Source: Gammaproteobacteria bacterium UBA3532
GTDB taxonomy: Bacteria > Pseudomonadota > Gammaproteobacteria > Enterobacterales > UBA3532
NCBI GenBank assembly: GCA_002376965.1
Contig: DFOV01000445.1
Location: forward strand, 1-8,425
Direction: 5' to 3'
DNA: 8,425 nt
The first letter of the stretch is position 1. Each line of letters starts with the position of its first letter. The notes under the pieces were generated by a model. The model worked only from the letters and a program-made list of their open reading frames with translations, had not been told where the DNA came from and did no database searches. Shown here in pieces: positions 1-7,474 of this stretch. A program made the position numbers and the translations under genes.

Positions 1-2150
1 GCCATATTGACCTCACAGCCCCAGCTCTGCAACATGGGAATGACGGCCTGCCGCACTCGGTGGTCGTCTTCAACATAGAGCACTTTTAGTTTCTCCAACG
101 ACCGATCATCCAAGCTTTCGACACGCTCTTCTTTCTTCACTTTGGCGAGATCCCCAATGGGCACCTCAAACCAGAAAACCGAACCACGCCCTACTTGCGA
201 ACGCACCCCAAACTGCGCCCCCATAGCCTGGCACATACGCCGAAACAAGGATAATCCTAGCCCTAAACCGCGATTTCGGTGATAAACATCACGACTAAGC
301 TGCACAAACTCATTGAAGATATCCTCCTGCTTATTTGGGGGAATACCAATCCCATTATCACGGACTTCTAATCGTACGATATTGCCGCGGCGACGCGTAT
401 GAATGAGCAGCTGCTTGGCTTCAGCATGATGAATAGCATTAGCCACCAATATACGCAATGAGCGCTGTAACAGCACAGGATCAGCAATAACCGCAGGATG
501 CCGCGGCTCGAAATACATCATGACATGTAACTGATTTTGGAATTCGAGCGCCAGTTGATCGAACACTTTACTTAAATCAACATGTTGAGGACTCACCGGC
601 CAGGAGTGAGTATCAAATTTGGAAATATCAAACAACGCATGAAACAGCTCATTTAGATTATCCACACACTCCTGAACACCATGAAGCACACGCGGCTCAA
701 TGTTTTCCACTTGTTCCAAAGAATTCAAATAGAAGTACAGTGCGTTCATCGGCTGGCGAATATCATGACTGGCGGCGGCCAAAAATTTGGTCTTATGAAT
801 AATTGCCAATTCGGTTTCTTCATTAGCTTTTGCTAGATCAGTTAAAGCATCTTCCAGCTCTTCGGTACGTTCTTTTACCCGCTGCTCCAACATATCAGAA
901 TAACGCGACTGCAATTGACGGGCTTTTTTCTCGGTGGTCAGCTCTTTGTTTTGCATCAGTAATTTGCGTTCATGCTGCTCGCGAAAGCGCTGACGCACCA
1001 CTAACAACATCACTACTGAACCAAACAGAGTAGCACCCAGCAAACCGTGCTCTGATACAGGATGGTAAGGCAACAGGCCACTGCGACTAAAAACCAGTAG
1101 CGCCGCACCGATATGGAAAGCAATGAACCCGCTAAAATAAGGAAATGCCAGTTTGGCCCGAATGATCATGGCATGCATCGCAGAGCAAATACCAACAACG
1201 GCAATCACTATGACCCATACCAGCATCCAGCGTACTAAAATTATTTTAGAAAAAAACGGTAACAGCAATATACCAAGTACCATCATCCAATTGGCTGCCA
1301 GAAATGCCAATCGATAAGGTTTGAAATCAGGACGCTTAAAATCCAAAACCTGGGCCGCAAACTGCGCTCCAGAGGTAGTGGCAGCTACAACGCCGAACAT
1401 CAGTGAATATTGCTGAAACTCGCCAGACCCGGGCCATAAGAATTGATACCCAATACCGTAAAGCGCGATATGCAAAAAGGTTAACGAGCCGACAAACCAG
1501 GCATAGTACAAATGCATTGGTTCGCGCAACGCCAAGTGAAATAATACCCCGTACAACACCATCATTCCCAAGCCACCAAATATCAGCCCCAATAGCAGGA
1601 TGGTTTGCTCGTTTTTTAACATGAAGGGTTCGTGCATTGTCAGTGTGATAGGCACTAACATTGAGGTATCAGCATTAACCTTGATATATAAATCCGTTCG
1701 TTGCATTGCCCGAAAGTGCAATGGCACGGTAAAGTTACGATTAACCATAGGACGCTGACTAAAGCGTTTGCCGCGGCCAAATTCCCAGCGCTCAGCAACA
1801 TAGCCCATTTTAACCGCATACATTTCCATCGCTGCGAGATGAGGGTTTTCAATAGACAGCACCCATTCTCGCTCATCACGTGAATCATAAAATATCGACA
1901 TTTTGATCCACAGGGTTTTATCAGTGAATCCCAGATTAGGGACTTTTCCGCTGGTTTCCCATTCCGATGGTGGAATCGCACGTATTTCTCTGATTGTCAG
2001 CTTTGGGTTATCCGACAAGTAAATCGCCATATGCTCTTCCATGGCAATGGGTTTATCGCTGGGTGCCAAATATTTGATTCTTGCCGTCGCATGAGATGGG
2101 ACACTCAGCCCTATCAACAGCACAATTAAAAGAAGAAGTCGCCAAAACAC
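1..2150 (-). CDS. 7TM-DISM hybrid sensor histidine kinase (C-terminus beyond window)
   Basis: Inner-membrane hybrid histidine kinase, open to the window edge. Reading leftward from the chosen start: a signal peptide (MFWR, then a leucine-rich core ending PSHA); a periplasmic domain at about residues 25-170 resembling 7TMR-DISMED2; seven hydrophobic segments at about 178-385 (7TM-DISM); a charged coiled coil to about 440; a HisKA domain with SHDIRQP, phospho-acceptor His462; an HATPase domain with ANAIHH (N box), RDNGIGIP (G1, about 597) and GLGLGLS (G2, about 625); and the start of a receiver domain (LYVEDD, from about 681). The receiver's phospho-acceptor Asp lies outside the window. In this family the periplasmic domain is thought to bind a ligand, possibly a carbohydrate; the ligand here is unknown. 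The start is uncertain. GTG at 2150 has an AGGG 11 bases upstream and gives a good signal peptide. TTG at 2186 is the main alternative. The first ATG, at 2043, would remove the signal peptide. The gene is divergent from the 2310 gene. Confidence 0.93.
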   Translation of the reverse strand, partial: MFWRLLLLIVLLIGLSVPSHATARIKYLAPSDKPIAMEEHMAIYLSDNPKLTIREIRAIPPSEWETSGKVPNLGFTDKTLWIKMSIFYDSRDEREWVLSIENPHLAAMEMYAVKMGYVAERWEFGRGKRFSQRPMVNRNFTVPLHFRAMQRTDLYIKVNADTSMLVPITLTMHEPFMLKNEQTILLLGLIFGGLGMMVLYGVLFHLALREPMHLYYAWFVGSLTFLHIALYGIGYQFLWPGSGEFQQYSLMFGVVAATTSGAQFAAQVLDFKRPDFKPYRLAFLAANWMMVLGILLLPFFSKIILVRWMLVWVIVIAVVGICSAMHAMIIRAKLAFPYFSGFIAFHIGAALLVFSRSGLLPYHPVSEHGLLGATLFGSVVMLLVVRQRFREQHERKLLMQNKELTTEKKARQLQSRYSDMLEQRVKERTEELEDALTDLAKANEETELAIIHKTKFLAAASHDIRQPMNALYFYLNSLEQVENIEPRVLHGVQECVDNLNELFHALFDISKFDTHSWPVSPQHVDLSKVFDQLALEFQNQLHVMMYFEPRHPAVIADPVLLQRSLRILVANAIHHAEAKQLLIHTRRRGNIVRLEVRDNGIGIPPNKQEDIFNEFVQLSRDVYHRNRGLGLGLSLFRRMCQAMGAQFGVRSQVGRGSVFWFEVPIGDLAKVKKEERVESLDDRSLEKLKVLYVEDDHRVRQAVIPMLQSWGCEVNM

Positions 2151-2309
2151 AAAAATACCAGCCCTACCCAAGACGCGTTTTATCAATAGATACGCTCAAC
2201 AATGTACCACAGCAGCAAAATCCTCACCTATCGAATTTTCTTCTCTGGTACTTTGGATGGTGTTTTTGCATAATGGCCACACCATTTACTTCGAGGAAAT
2301 GAAACAACT

Positions 2310-3713
2310 ATGGGTGCGCATAAAATCTTGTCTCCACGCCAGAAGGCACTGCAAATCAATTTGGACAACAGTATCTACGGAACTTTCGCCGAAATAGGCG
2401 CGGGTCAAGAAGTGGCCAGAAATTTCTTTCAGGCCGGGGGCGCAGCCGGAACCATAGCCAAAACCATGTCGGCATACGATATGACAATGTCAGATTCTAT
2501 CTACGGCGAATCATCACGCTATGTCAGCGAAGAACGCTTAGTCGCCATGCTCAACCACGAATTTGATGTACTCATCGAACGTTTAAGCAAAGAACGCGGT
2601 GCATCATCACGCTTCTTTGCTTATGCCAACACCGTGACAGCCAAGGGCTACCGCGGCAGCGGCAACTATCATGGCTGGACGGGTATTCGCTTCCAACATG
2701 CACCGAATGCACGCCCCAGCCAGATACTGGTTCACCTCAAACTATTAGACAATCAAAACCGCTTTCAGCAACAGGCTATTGGTGTTGCGGGAGTTAACCT
2801 GCTTCACACCTGTTTCTACCAGCGCGACGGCATGGAAGCAATGGTTGAATCGCTGATGGACAACCTGACCAATGAGAGGGTTTTAATTGATGCCATCAAG
2901 ATCTCAGGCCCGGCATTTGCCCACCTCGACGAACGCCTGCTCAGCTTGGAGCTGGTTCGACGCGGCTATACGGATGTGATCCTGTTTAATGGCAACGGCA
3001 AGGTCGTACAGCCCGAAGCCGAGCTTTATAAGAAAAACCTGTTAACTCTGCGCAGTGGATTCCGCCCTCCCACCCTTTTGAGCACCGAAATGCTGGAAAA
3101 AGGTGCCGAGATGTTTCAGCGTAACCTACCGGAAGACCAAGCGGACAATATTGTGACCCTTGCTGAGATCAGTATGAATCAACTGATTGAGCGTGGCGAG
3201 ATAGATAATGCCGACTTCTTGGCCCGCATTGATATGCTCTCTGCGATCAATCAGCGCGTACTGATTACTAACTTCGGTCGCTACCACCGCCTGAATAAAT
3301 ACCTGTCTGAGATCAGTAAACGCCGCATTGCCTTCGTGGTACGGGTAAACAACCTCAAAGATATACTGACCGAAGCTAACTACAGTGATATGGACGGTGG
3401 ATTCTTTGAAGGAATGGGCAACTTATTCAGTAAAAATTGCCACCTGTATGTCTATCCTGAAAAAGCCGATGACTCCGAGCAGCTTATCGGCTCTGATGAC
3501 ATCGAAATCGCAACGCATTTAAAACCACTAGTTGACTACTTCATTACCAATAAACAAATCCAGGATATTACCAACTACACCCCATCAGTGGCGAATATCT
3601 GGTCACGCCGTATTGTCGAAAGCATCGAAGCCGGTGAGCACACCTGGGAAGAGATGGTGCCTAAAGCCGTTGCCGATGCCGTCAAACACTCCGATCTTTT
3701 CAGCACCCATTAG
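2310..3713 (+). CDS. Conserved cytoplasmic protein of unknown function, 467 aa
   Basis: I cannot assign a function. The protein has no signal peptide or membrane segment and looks soluble. Conserved-looking blocks are INLDNSIYGTFAEIGAGQEV (residues 16-35), GGAAGTIAKTMSAYDM (43-58), a glycine/aromatic stretch RGSGNYHGWTGIRFQ (115-129), and GYTDVILFNGNGKV (219-232). The C-terminal third holds a YHRLNKYLSEISKRRIAFVV segment and a GGFFEGMGNLF block (363-373). From memory, homologues with the AEIGAGQEV signature occur in several phyla and carry unreliable labels such as TonB-dependent receptor or nicotinate-nucleotide adenylyltransferase. I see no TonB receptor beta-barrel features and no clear adenylyltransferase HxGH motif, so I do not adopt either. 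The start is ATG 2310, with a GAGGA at 2293-2297 and a rather long 12-base spacing. An out-of-frame ATG at 2299 lies between them. The gene stands alone, with the kinase gene divergent upstream and a strong hairpin 32 bases after the stop. Confidence 0.9.
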   Translation: MGAHKILSPRQKALQINLDNSIYGTFAEIGAGQEVARNFFQAGGAAGTIAKTMSAYDMTMSDSIYGESSRYVSEERLVAMLNHEFDVLIERLSKERGASSRFFAYANTVTAKGYRGSGNYHGWTGIRFQHAPNARPSQILVHLKLLDNQNRFQQQAIGVAGVNLLHTCFYQRDGMEAMVESLMDNLTNERVLIDAIKISGPAFAHLDERLLSLELVRRGYTDVILFNGNGKVVQPEAELYKKNLLTLRSGFRPPTLLSTEMLEKGAEMFQRNLPEDQADNIVTLAEISMNQLIERGEIDNADFLARIDMLSAINQRVLITNFGRYHRLNKYLSEISKRRIAFVVRVNNLKDILTEANYSDMDGGFFEGMGNLFSKNCHLYVYPEKADDSEQLIGSDDIEIATHLKPLVDYFITNKQIQDITNYTPSVANIWSRRIVESIEAGEHTWEEMVPKAVADAVKHSDLFSTH

Positions 3714-3744
3714 AGCCTAGGCTTTTCACTGACTAACGCGAAAT

Positions 3745-3772
3745 TGCGCAGTATTCCCGATAATACTGCGCA
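3745..3772 (+). terminator. Hairpin terminator after the 467-aa gene
   Basis: A perfect 11-bp inverted repeat: TGCGCAGTATT (3745-3755), a 6-base loop CCCGAT, and AATACTGCGCA (3762-3772). It begins 32 bases after the stop codon at 3711-3713. Only a weak T-rich stretch (TGTTTGCT) follows, so it may stop transcription imperfectly or serve mainly as a 3'-end stabiliser. It separates the unknown gene from the GGDEF-EAL gene, which suggests that the latter has its own promoter. I could not identify a convincing -35/-10 pair in the remaining 100 bases. Confidence 0.7.
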
Positions 3773-3878
3773 TGTTTGCTCAATGTACATTTCTCGCAAT
3801 TTTCTTGTTATCAACTATGCTTAGATGAGTGCCCTACATAGGCACCCGCTTGTCTATTTTCGGTAGTTGAGTAAATAC

Positions 3879-5795
3879 ATGCATAACCACCTGTTGCACC
3901 TTATGCGTCAGCACCATGTCCCTGAATCTGTTCTTGAGCAGTACGGTGCTTTTTTTGCCCAAGTAAGTGAAAAACTGGAGCAATCCGAACAGGATCAGCA
4001 GCTGTTAGAACATTCGCTGGAGCTGACCTCTCAAGAACTTACACGGCGCAATCATGAGCTGAAGGAACACCTCACCGAAATTGAAAGCACCAAACGTGAA
4101 CTGGAACACTCGCTTTCTATATTAAACACCACCTTTGATGCCACGGGCGAAGCAATAATTATTCAAAACGCTGCTGGTGCTATTGTCAAAGCCAACCGCT
4201 ATGCCGATCAAATGCTTGGATTCACCATAGGAGCAACCACAGAGTCGCCTGTTCCGGTGATGCAAATACTAGCCAAAGCGCTAAGATCACTGAATAGACC
4301 GAGTGAGTTTATTCATCAAATCCGCTATTTGGGTGAAGAACATGATGGGAAGGTGTTTGGCCTGTTAGAAACCAGCAGTGGCTATGTTTATGAATACCAC
4401 TCACTACCCCAGATGAATACCAACGGCTTTACTGGTCGAGTATGGTGTTTTCGCAATATTACCGAAGTTAAGAAGCATGAAGCGCTGGTTCACCACCATG
4501 TTTACCATGATAGCCTGACCAACTTACCAAACCGCTTGTTATTGGCTGATCGGATAAAACACGCCATCTCCCTCGCCAAAAGAAAGAAAAGCCTTGTAGG
4601 CATATTATTTCTTGATATTGACCACTTCAAAAAAATCAACGATCAACTTGGCCACCATAAAGGCGACCAGCTGCTGTGTGAATTTGTTTTTCGCATTCAG
4701 CGAATTTTGCGTGAACACGATACTGTTGCTCGGCTCGGCGGTGATGAGTTTGTGATCATTCTTGAAAACATTTGCTCATACCATTTCGCCACAGATATTT
4801 GTCATCGTATTTTAGAAGTGATGGCCGAACCATTTTTTATCGCGGGGGAAGACTTCCATATATCAACCAGCATTGGCGTCAGCATTTATCCTCGGGATGC
4901 CGAGTTCAAAGACGAGCTAATCCGCAAAGCGCACCTTGCCATGCACCATGCCAAGGAAAAAGGACGCAATACCTATCAGTATTTTGATGACGAGCTGGAA
5001 AACTACACGCTGAAGAAGATCGACCTCGAAAAGCGCCTACGCATAGCCTTAAAAAATGATGAACTATGTTTGCACTATCAGCCTAAAATCGATCTGGCTC
5101 GACGTAAGGTAGTTGGGCTGGAAGCGTTACTGCGATGGCTTCCGCCCGACTCGCCTCCAATACCACCACGGGAAATCATTGATGTTGCCGAACAGTCAGG
5201 TCTGATCTTGCGCTTAAGTCAGTGGGTGATTGTGAATGTTTGCAAACAGATAGCTCTGTGGAACGAAGATGGCCTGGGTGATTTCCGTGTATCACTGAAC
5301 TTATCCACACGAGACCTGCGAGACAGCGCATTGGTTGACCACATTAAAACGCAATTAAAACGCTTTAATGTCGCAGGTGAACAAATCGAAATTGAAATCA
5401 CCGAAACCATGTTCATGGAAGACATCAATGCAGTGTACGACACTCTCACAGAACTGCAATCCATAGGCATTTCAGTGTCTGTCGATGACTTTGGCACCGG
5501 CTATTCATCGATGCGCTACCTGCAGCGCTTGCCCATTGATTACCTGAAAATAGACAAATCTTTTGTATTAAAGCTCAGTGAAACCCAGCAAGACGAAGCC
5601 ATTATCAAATCCGTCATCAACCTTGGTCACAACCTGAAAATCAAAGTGGTCGCAGAGGGCGTTGAAGATCGCATGACCGCCCTTTACCTATCCGAAATCG
5701 ACTGCGATATTGTCCAAGGCTACTACTTTTATCGCCCCATGCCCCCAGACACGGTGATTGACGTATTAAAAGGCGACCGGCAAGTCGACTTTTAG
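3879..5795 (+). CDS. PAS-GGDEF-EAL c-di-GMP cyclase/phosphodiesterase
   Basis: Composite c-di-GMP turnover enzyme of 638 residues from ATG 3879; no membrane segment or signal peptide, so cytoplasmic. Order: an N-terminal helical module with a long coiled coil (about 1-78, including LLEHSLELTSQELTRRN), a motif I recognise in front of many proteobacterial sensor enzymes; a PAS-like domain (about 79-197); GGDEF (about 208-365); EAL (about 380-632). The GGDEF half has the metal Asp (LDIDHF, D246), an intact GGDEF signature at 287-291 and an RxxD inhibitory site (REHD, 278-281) five residues before it. The EAL half has EALLRW (415-420), N474, EITE (506-509), DDFGTGYSS (536-544), LKID (K557), AEGVE (E593) and VQGY (Q613), so all the expected catalytic residues are present. 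Both activities are therefore possible; which dominates cannot be read from sequence. A TTG at 3867 would add four residues, but the GAG seven bases before ATG 3879 supports the later start. Its signal is unknown. Confidence 0.95.
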   Translation: MHNHLLHLMRQHHVPESVLEQYGAFFAQVSEKLEQSEQDQQLLEHSLELTSQELTRRNHELKEHLTEIESTKRELEHSLSILNTTFDATGEAIIIQNAAGAIVKANRYADQMLGFTIGATTESPVPVMQILAKALRSLNRPSEFIHQIRYLGEEHDGKVFGLLETSSGYVYEYHSLPQMNTNGFTGRVWCFRNITEVKKHEALVHHHVYHDSLTNLPNRLLLADRIKHAISLAKRKKSLVGILFLDIDHFKKINDQLGHHKGDQLLCEFVFRIQRILREHDTVARLGGDEFVIILENICSYHFATDICHRILEVMAEPFFIAGEDFHISTSIGVSIYPRDAEFKDELIRKAHLAMHHAKEKGRNTYQYFDDELENYTLKKIDLEKRLRIALKNDELCLHYQPKIDLARRKVVGLEALLRWLPPDSPPIPPREIIDVAEQSGLILRLSQWVIVNVCKQIALWNEDGLGDFRVSLNLSTRDLRDSALVDHIKTQLKRFNVAGEQIEIEITETMFMEDINAVYDTLTELQSIGISVSVDDFGTGYSSMRYLQRLPIDYLKIDKSFVLKLSETQQDEAIIKSVINLGHNLKIKVVAEGVEDRMTALYLSEIDCDIVQGYYFYRPMPPDTVIDVLKGDRQVDF

Positions 5796-5880
5796 CTTCC
5801 AAGTACAACAGGCTTTCAAGTACAACAGGCTTTCAAGTACAGCTTGTTTTAAAATCCAGCAGGTTTTCAAATCTAAAGTG
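5796..5880. repeat. Decaying 17-bp tandem repeat array, about five units
   Basis: Starting on the base after the GGDEF-EAL stop codon, the sequence keeps a 17-base register. The units are CTTCCAAGTACAACAGG (5796-5812), CTTTCAAGTACAACAGG (5813-5829), CTTTCAAGTACAGCTTG (5830-5846), TTTTAAAATCCAGCAGG (5847-5863) and TTTTCAAATCTAAAGTG (5864-5880). Units 1 and 2 differ at one base. Unit 3 diverges at its 3' end, unit 4 keeps the CAGG end, and unit 5 keeps only the TTTTCAA start. The period is not a multiple of three, so this is not coding. The last unit overlaps the first three bases of the adjacent inverted-repeat element. Confidence 0.8.
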
Positions 5881-6007
5881 AAGGTGGGCGGTAAGTGAAC
5901 CGGGCTCTTGGACACGAAAATCAAGGATGATTTTCGAGCTAAATCCGCGCCAGGAGCGCGTATTTAGCGGTGACCAAGGTTCCGGGTCACTTACCGCCCA
6001 CCTTCAC
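5878..6007. repeat. 130-bp inverted-repeat element with two internal hairpins (ERIC/REP-like)
   Basis: The outer arms 5878-5898 and 5987-6007 are perfect 21-base inverted repeats. Pairing continues inward with a few mismatches or wobbles to about 5911/5974. Between them sit two more hairpins. One is a 9-bp stem (5915-5923 with 5928-5936) with loop AGGA. The other is a 13-bp stem with one mismatch (5938-5950 with 5956-5968) and loop CAGGA. The whole would fold as a three-way junction in either RNA strand, or a cruciform in DNA. Size and architecture resemble dispersed palindromic elements such as ERIC, but I do not recognise the family. It lies between convergent genes and may act as a bidirectional terminator. 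Its right arm contains the end of the kinase gene. Confidence 0.85.
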
Positions 6008-6523
6008 CGGCACAATGTGATAAGGCTCAAAGACACGCATTAACTGCTCAGCAACTTGAGCACCATCGCTATCATTGTTGATTCGAGGCTCGCCATCCAC
6101 TGGCCGCTCAAAATCCGCTCGCAATGCTGCAGCGCTGGCTGGTTCAATCCCTTTATTCCGGCACCTAAGGCGCTCACGAATCACCTCATCCGGCGCATCA
6201 ACCCATACCAGCATCAGCCCAGGAATAGACCGACGCAAATAGTCCCGATGGCGTTGTTTATACACCGCTTGAGTAACGACTAATGGCTTATCTTGCGGCT
6301 TTCGCTCCAGAATATGTTCGACAATGCAGGGAAAATAGCGATCACGCATCGCTGGCGTAAAAGGGCGTCGCTCCGCCAACGCCAGCTTCATTTCCGGCGT
6401 TATATCATCATCGGCATCATAGATTGGCCATCCGGTTAACCGATGAAGCTGCTCGGCGACAAAGTTTTTTCCCGCTCCAGATAGGCCAAAAAAGAAAACT
6501 ACGGAAGGAAGGGTTGAACACAT
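5987..6523 (-). CDS. Gluconokinase-like P-loop kinase, 178 aa
   Basis: Small cytoplasmic P-loop phosphotransferase related in layout to GntK/shikimate-type kinases. Strand 1 and a Walker A-like loop occupy residues 8-20 (VVFFFGLSGAGKN). The usual Ser/Thr after the lysine is Asn20. A substrate-side block YDADDDITPEMKLAL (35-49) parallels the gluconokinase DGDDLHP region, and FTPAMRDRYFP (55-65) parallels its TDEDR segment. LVVTQAVYKQRHRDYLR (81-97) matches the position of the VVSCSALK-type segment, and RERLRCRNK (116-124) is a plausible LID. The length fits the gluconokinase family (about 175 residues). Substrate is uncertain; gluconate is only one option. ATG 6523 lies 4 bases after the stop of the LysR gene, so the two are probably co-transcribed; the ribosome site is weak (AGGG, 12 bases upstream). 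The last six residues (VKVGGK) and the TGA stop lie inside the right arm of the inverted-repeat element. Confidence 0.88.
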   Translation of the reverse strand: MCSTLPSVVFFFGLSGAGKNFVAEQLHRLTGWPIYDADDDITPEMKLALAERRPFTPAMRDRYFPCIVEHILERKPQDKPLVVTQAVYKQRHRDYLRRSIPGLMLVWVDAPDEVIRERLRCRNKGIEPASAAALRADFERPVDGEPRINNDSDGAQVAEQLMRVFEPYHIVPVKVGGK

Positions 6524-6527
6524 AGTA

Positions 6528-7466
6528 TTAATAAACCCTCATTCCGACGGGTGGATGCTGATGCAACAGCTGAATAAAGGTCTGCATATACTTTGGAATA
6601 AGCGCTTCATCCGGCTCTGCCACCACCGCAAACCACTCTCTGCGCAACGCTGGATTATCAAGCCCAACCGCAACGACGGCCCCACTCTCGATATAACGCT
6701 GAGCAGCCCACCGCGCAATAATAGTCACGCCAATATTTGCCGAAACCCACTCCAAGATTGCTTCAGTCAACTGCAAACAAGTTACTTTTTTCGGCTCCGC
6801 TGGGCCAAAATGCTGCAGCAGCCGTAAAAATTTCGCTTTAGCGCGGGTATATAAAATCAAATGTTCATTGTTAAGCGCGGTCATCGAAATAGCCGTCTCT
6901 TTAGCCAACGGATGTTCCGGGCTTACCAGCACGACTAAATCATCTACAAACAACGAGTAATGCGGTAAGTCCCAACCAGGCTTCTGATTAGTACCACAAC
7001 TAATAATGCCAAATTCTAATTGCCGAGCCTCCAGCGCGGCGGGAATATCATCCATAGCATCCACATCAATATCGATGTCTACATCAGGATACGACTGATG
7101 AAAAATAGGAATAACCCGCGGCAGCCAGTGATAGCAGGTATAACACTCCGTCGATAACCGTATGCGTCCCTTGTCCCCTGCTGCCATCGCCTGTATATCG
7201 CGTTGAGCCGCATCCAATTCATTCAGAATATTATTGGCGCTTTCGAGTAAACGCTGGCCTGCTTGAGTTAGCAACATACGCTTACCTTGGCGTAAAAAAA
7301 GAGGCAGTCCGGTGATGTTTTCCATACGCTTTAGCTGATGGCTCAGCGCTGACTGGGTCAGGCATAGCTTGCTGGCGGCAGCCGACAAATTGCCCAGCTC
7401 AGCAACGGCATCGACCATCCGTAAATGGCGAATATCCATGCTGGCAATTAAATTAATTTCATTCAT
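6528..7466 (-). CDS. LysR-family transcriptional regulator, MetR-like
   Basis: A 312-residue LysR-type regulator of usual length. The N-terminal winged helix-turn-helix covers about residues 12-70, with LSAAASKLCLTQSALSHQLK as the DNA-reading part, then a linker helix (to about 96) and a periplasmic-binding-like effector domain (about 100-303). The effector segment LSTECYTCYHWLPRVIPIF (104-122) closely parallels the IECHSCIQWL stretch I recall from MetR, which senses homocysteine, so this is a MetR-like member; orthology to MetR itself is not established because no met gene is nearby. ATG 7466 is used. An ATG at 7439 would give the common LysR beginning MDIRHLRM and cannot be excluded; neither has a strong ribosome site. 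The gene is divergent from the glutathione S-transferase gene, the classic arrangement for LysR control of a neighbour, and is followed 4 bases later by the P-loop kinase. Confidence 0.93.
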   Translation of the reverse strand: MNEINLIASMDIRHLRMVDAVAELGNLSAAASKLCLTQSALSHQLKRMENITGLPLFLRQGKRMLLTQAGQRLLESANNILNELDAAQRDIQAMAAGDKGRIRLSTECYTCYHWLPRVIPIFHQSYPDVDIDIDVDAMDDIPAALEARQLEFGIISCGTNQKPGWDLPHYSLFVDDLVVLVSPEHPLAKETAISMTALNNEHLILYTRAKAKFLRLLQHFGPAEPKKVTCLQLTEAILEWVSANIGVTIIARWAAQRYIESGAVVAVGLDNPALRREWFAVVAEPDEALIPKYMQTFIQLLHQHPPVGMRVY

Positions 7467-7474
7467 ACATTTTC

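Noticed and set aside
2175..2195. Imperfect palindrome GCG...TATCAATAGATA...CGC near the hybrid kinase start
   Set aside because: Arms are only 4 and 3 bp and separated by an unpaired bulge; this is within chance for an AT-rich stretch.
2255..2271. Possible sigma-54 promoter (TGG ... TTTTTGCA) upstream of the 467-aa gene
   Set aside because: The GG and GC elements are 11 bases apart instead of the required 10, and the flanking consensus is poor.
1403..2302. Several plus- and minus-strand open frames of 60-108 codons over the hybrid kinase gene
   Set aside because: They are shadows of the minus-strand kinase frame, which runs without a stop to the window edge and carries all the family motifs.
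3829..3845. Small hairpin GTGCC/GGCAC upstream of the GGDEF-EAL gene
   Set aside because: Only 5 bp of stem with a 7-base loop, no riboswitch-like conserved core, and no clear link to the start codon.
5219..5497. Minus-strand 92-codon open frame inside the EAL domain
   Set aside because: It lies wholly within a well-supported coding region on the other strand and its translation resembles no known protein.
5878..6007. Integron attC site as an explanation for the palindrome
   Set aside because: No RYYYAAC/GTTRRRY core sites at the ends, and the perfect outer arms with two internal hairpins do not match attC architecture.
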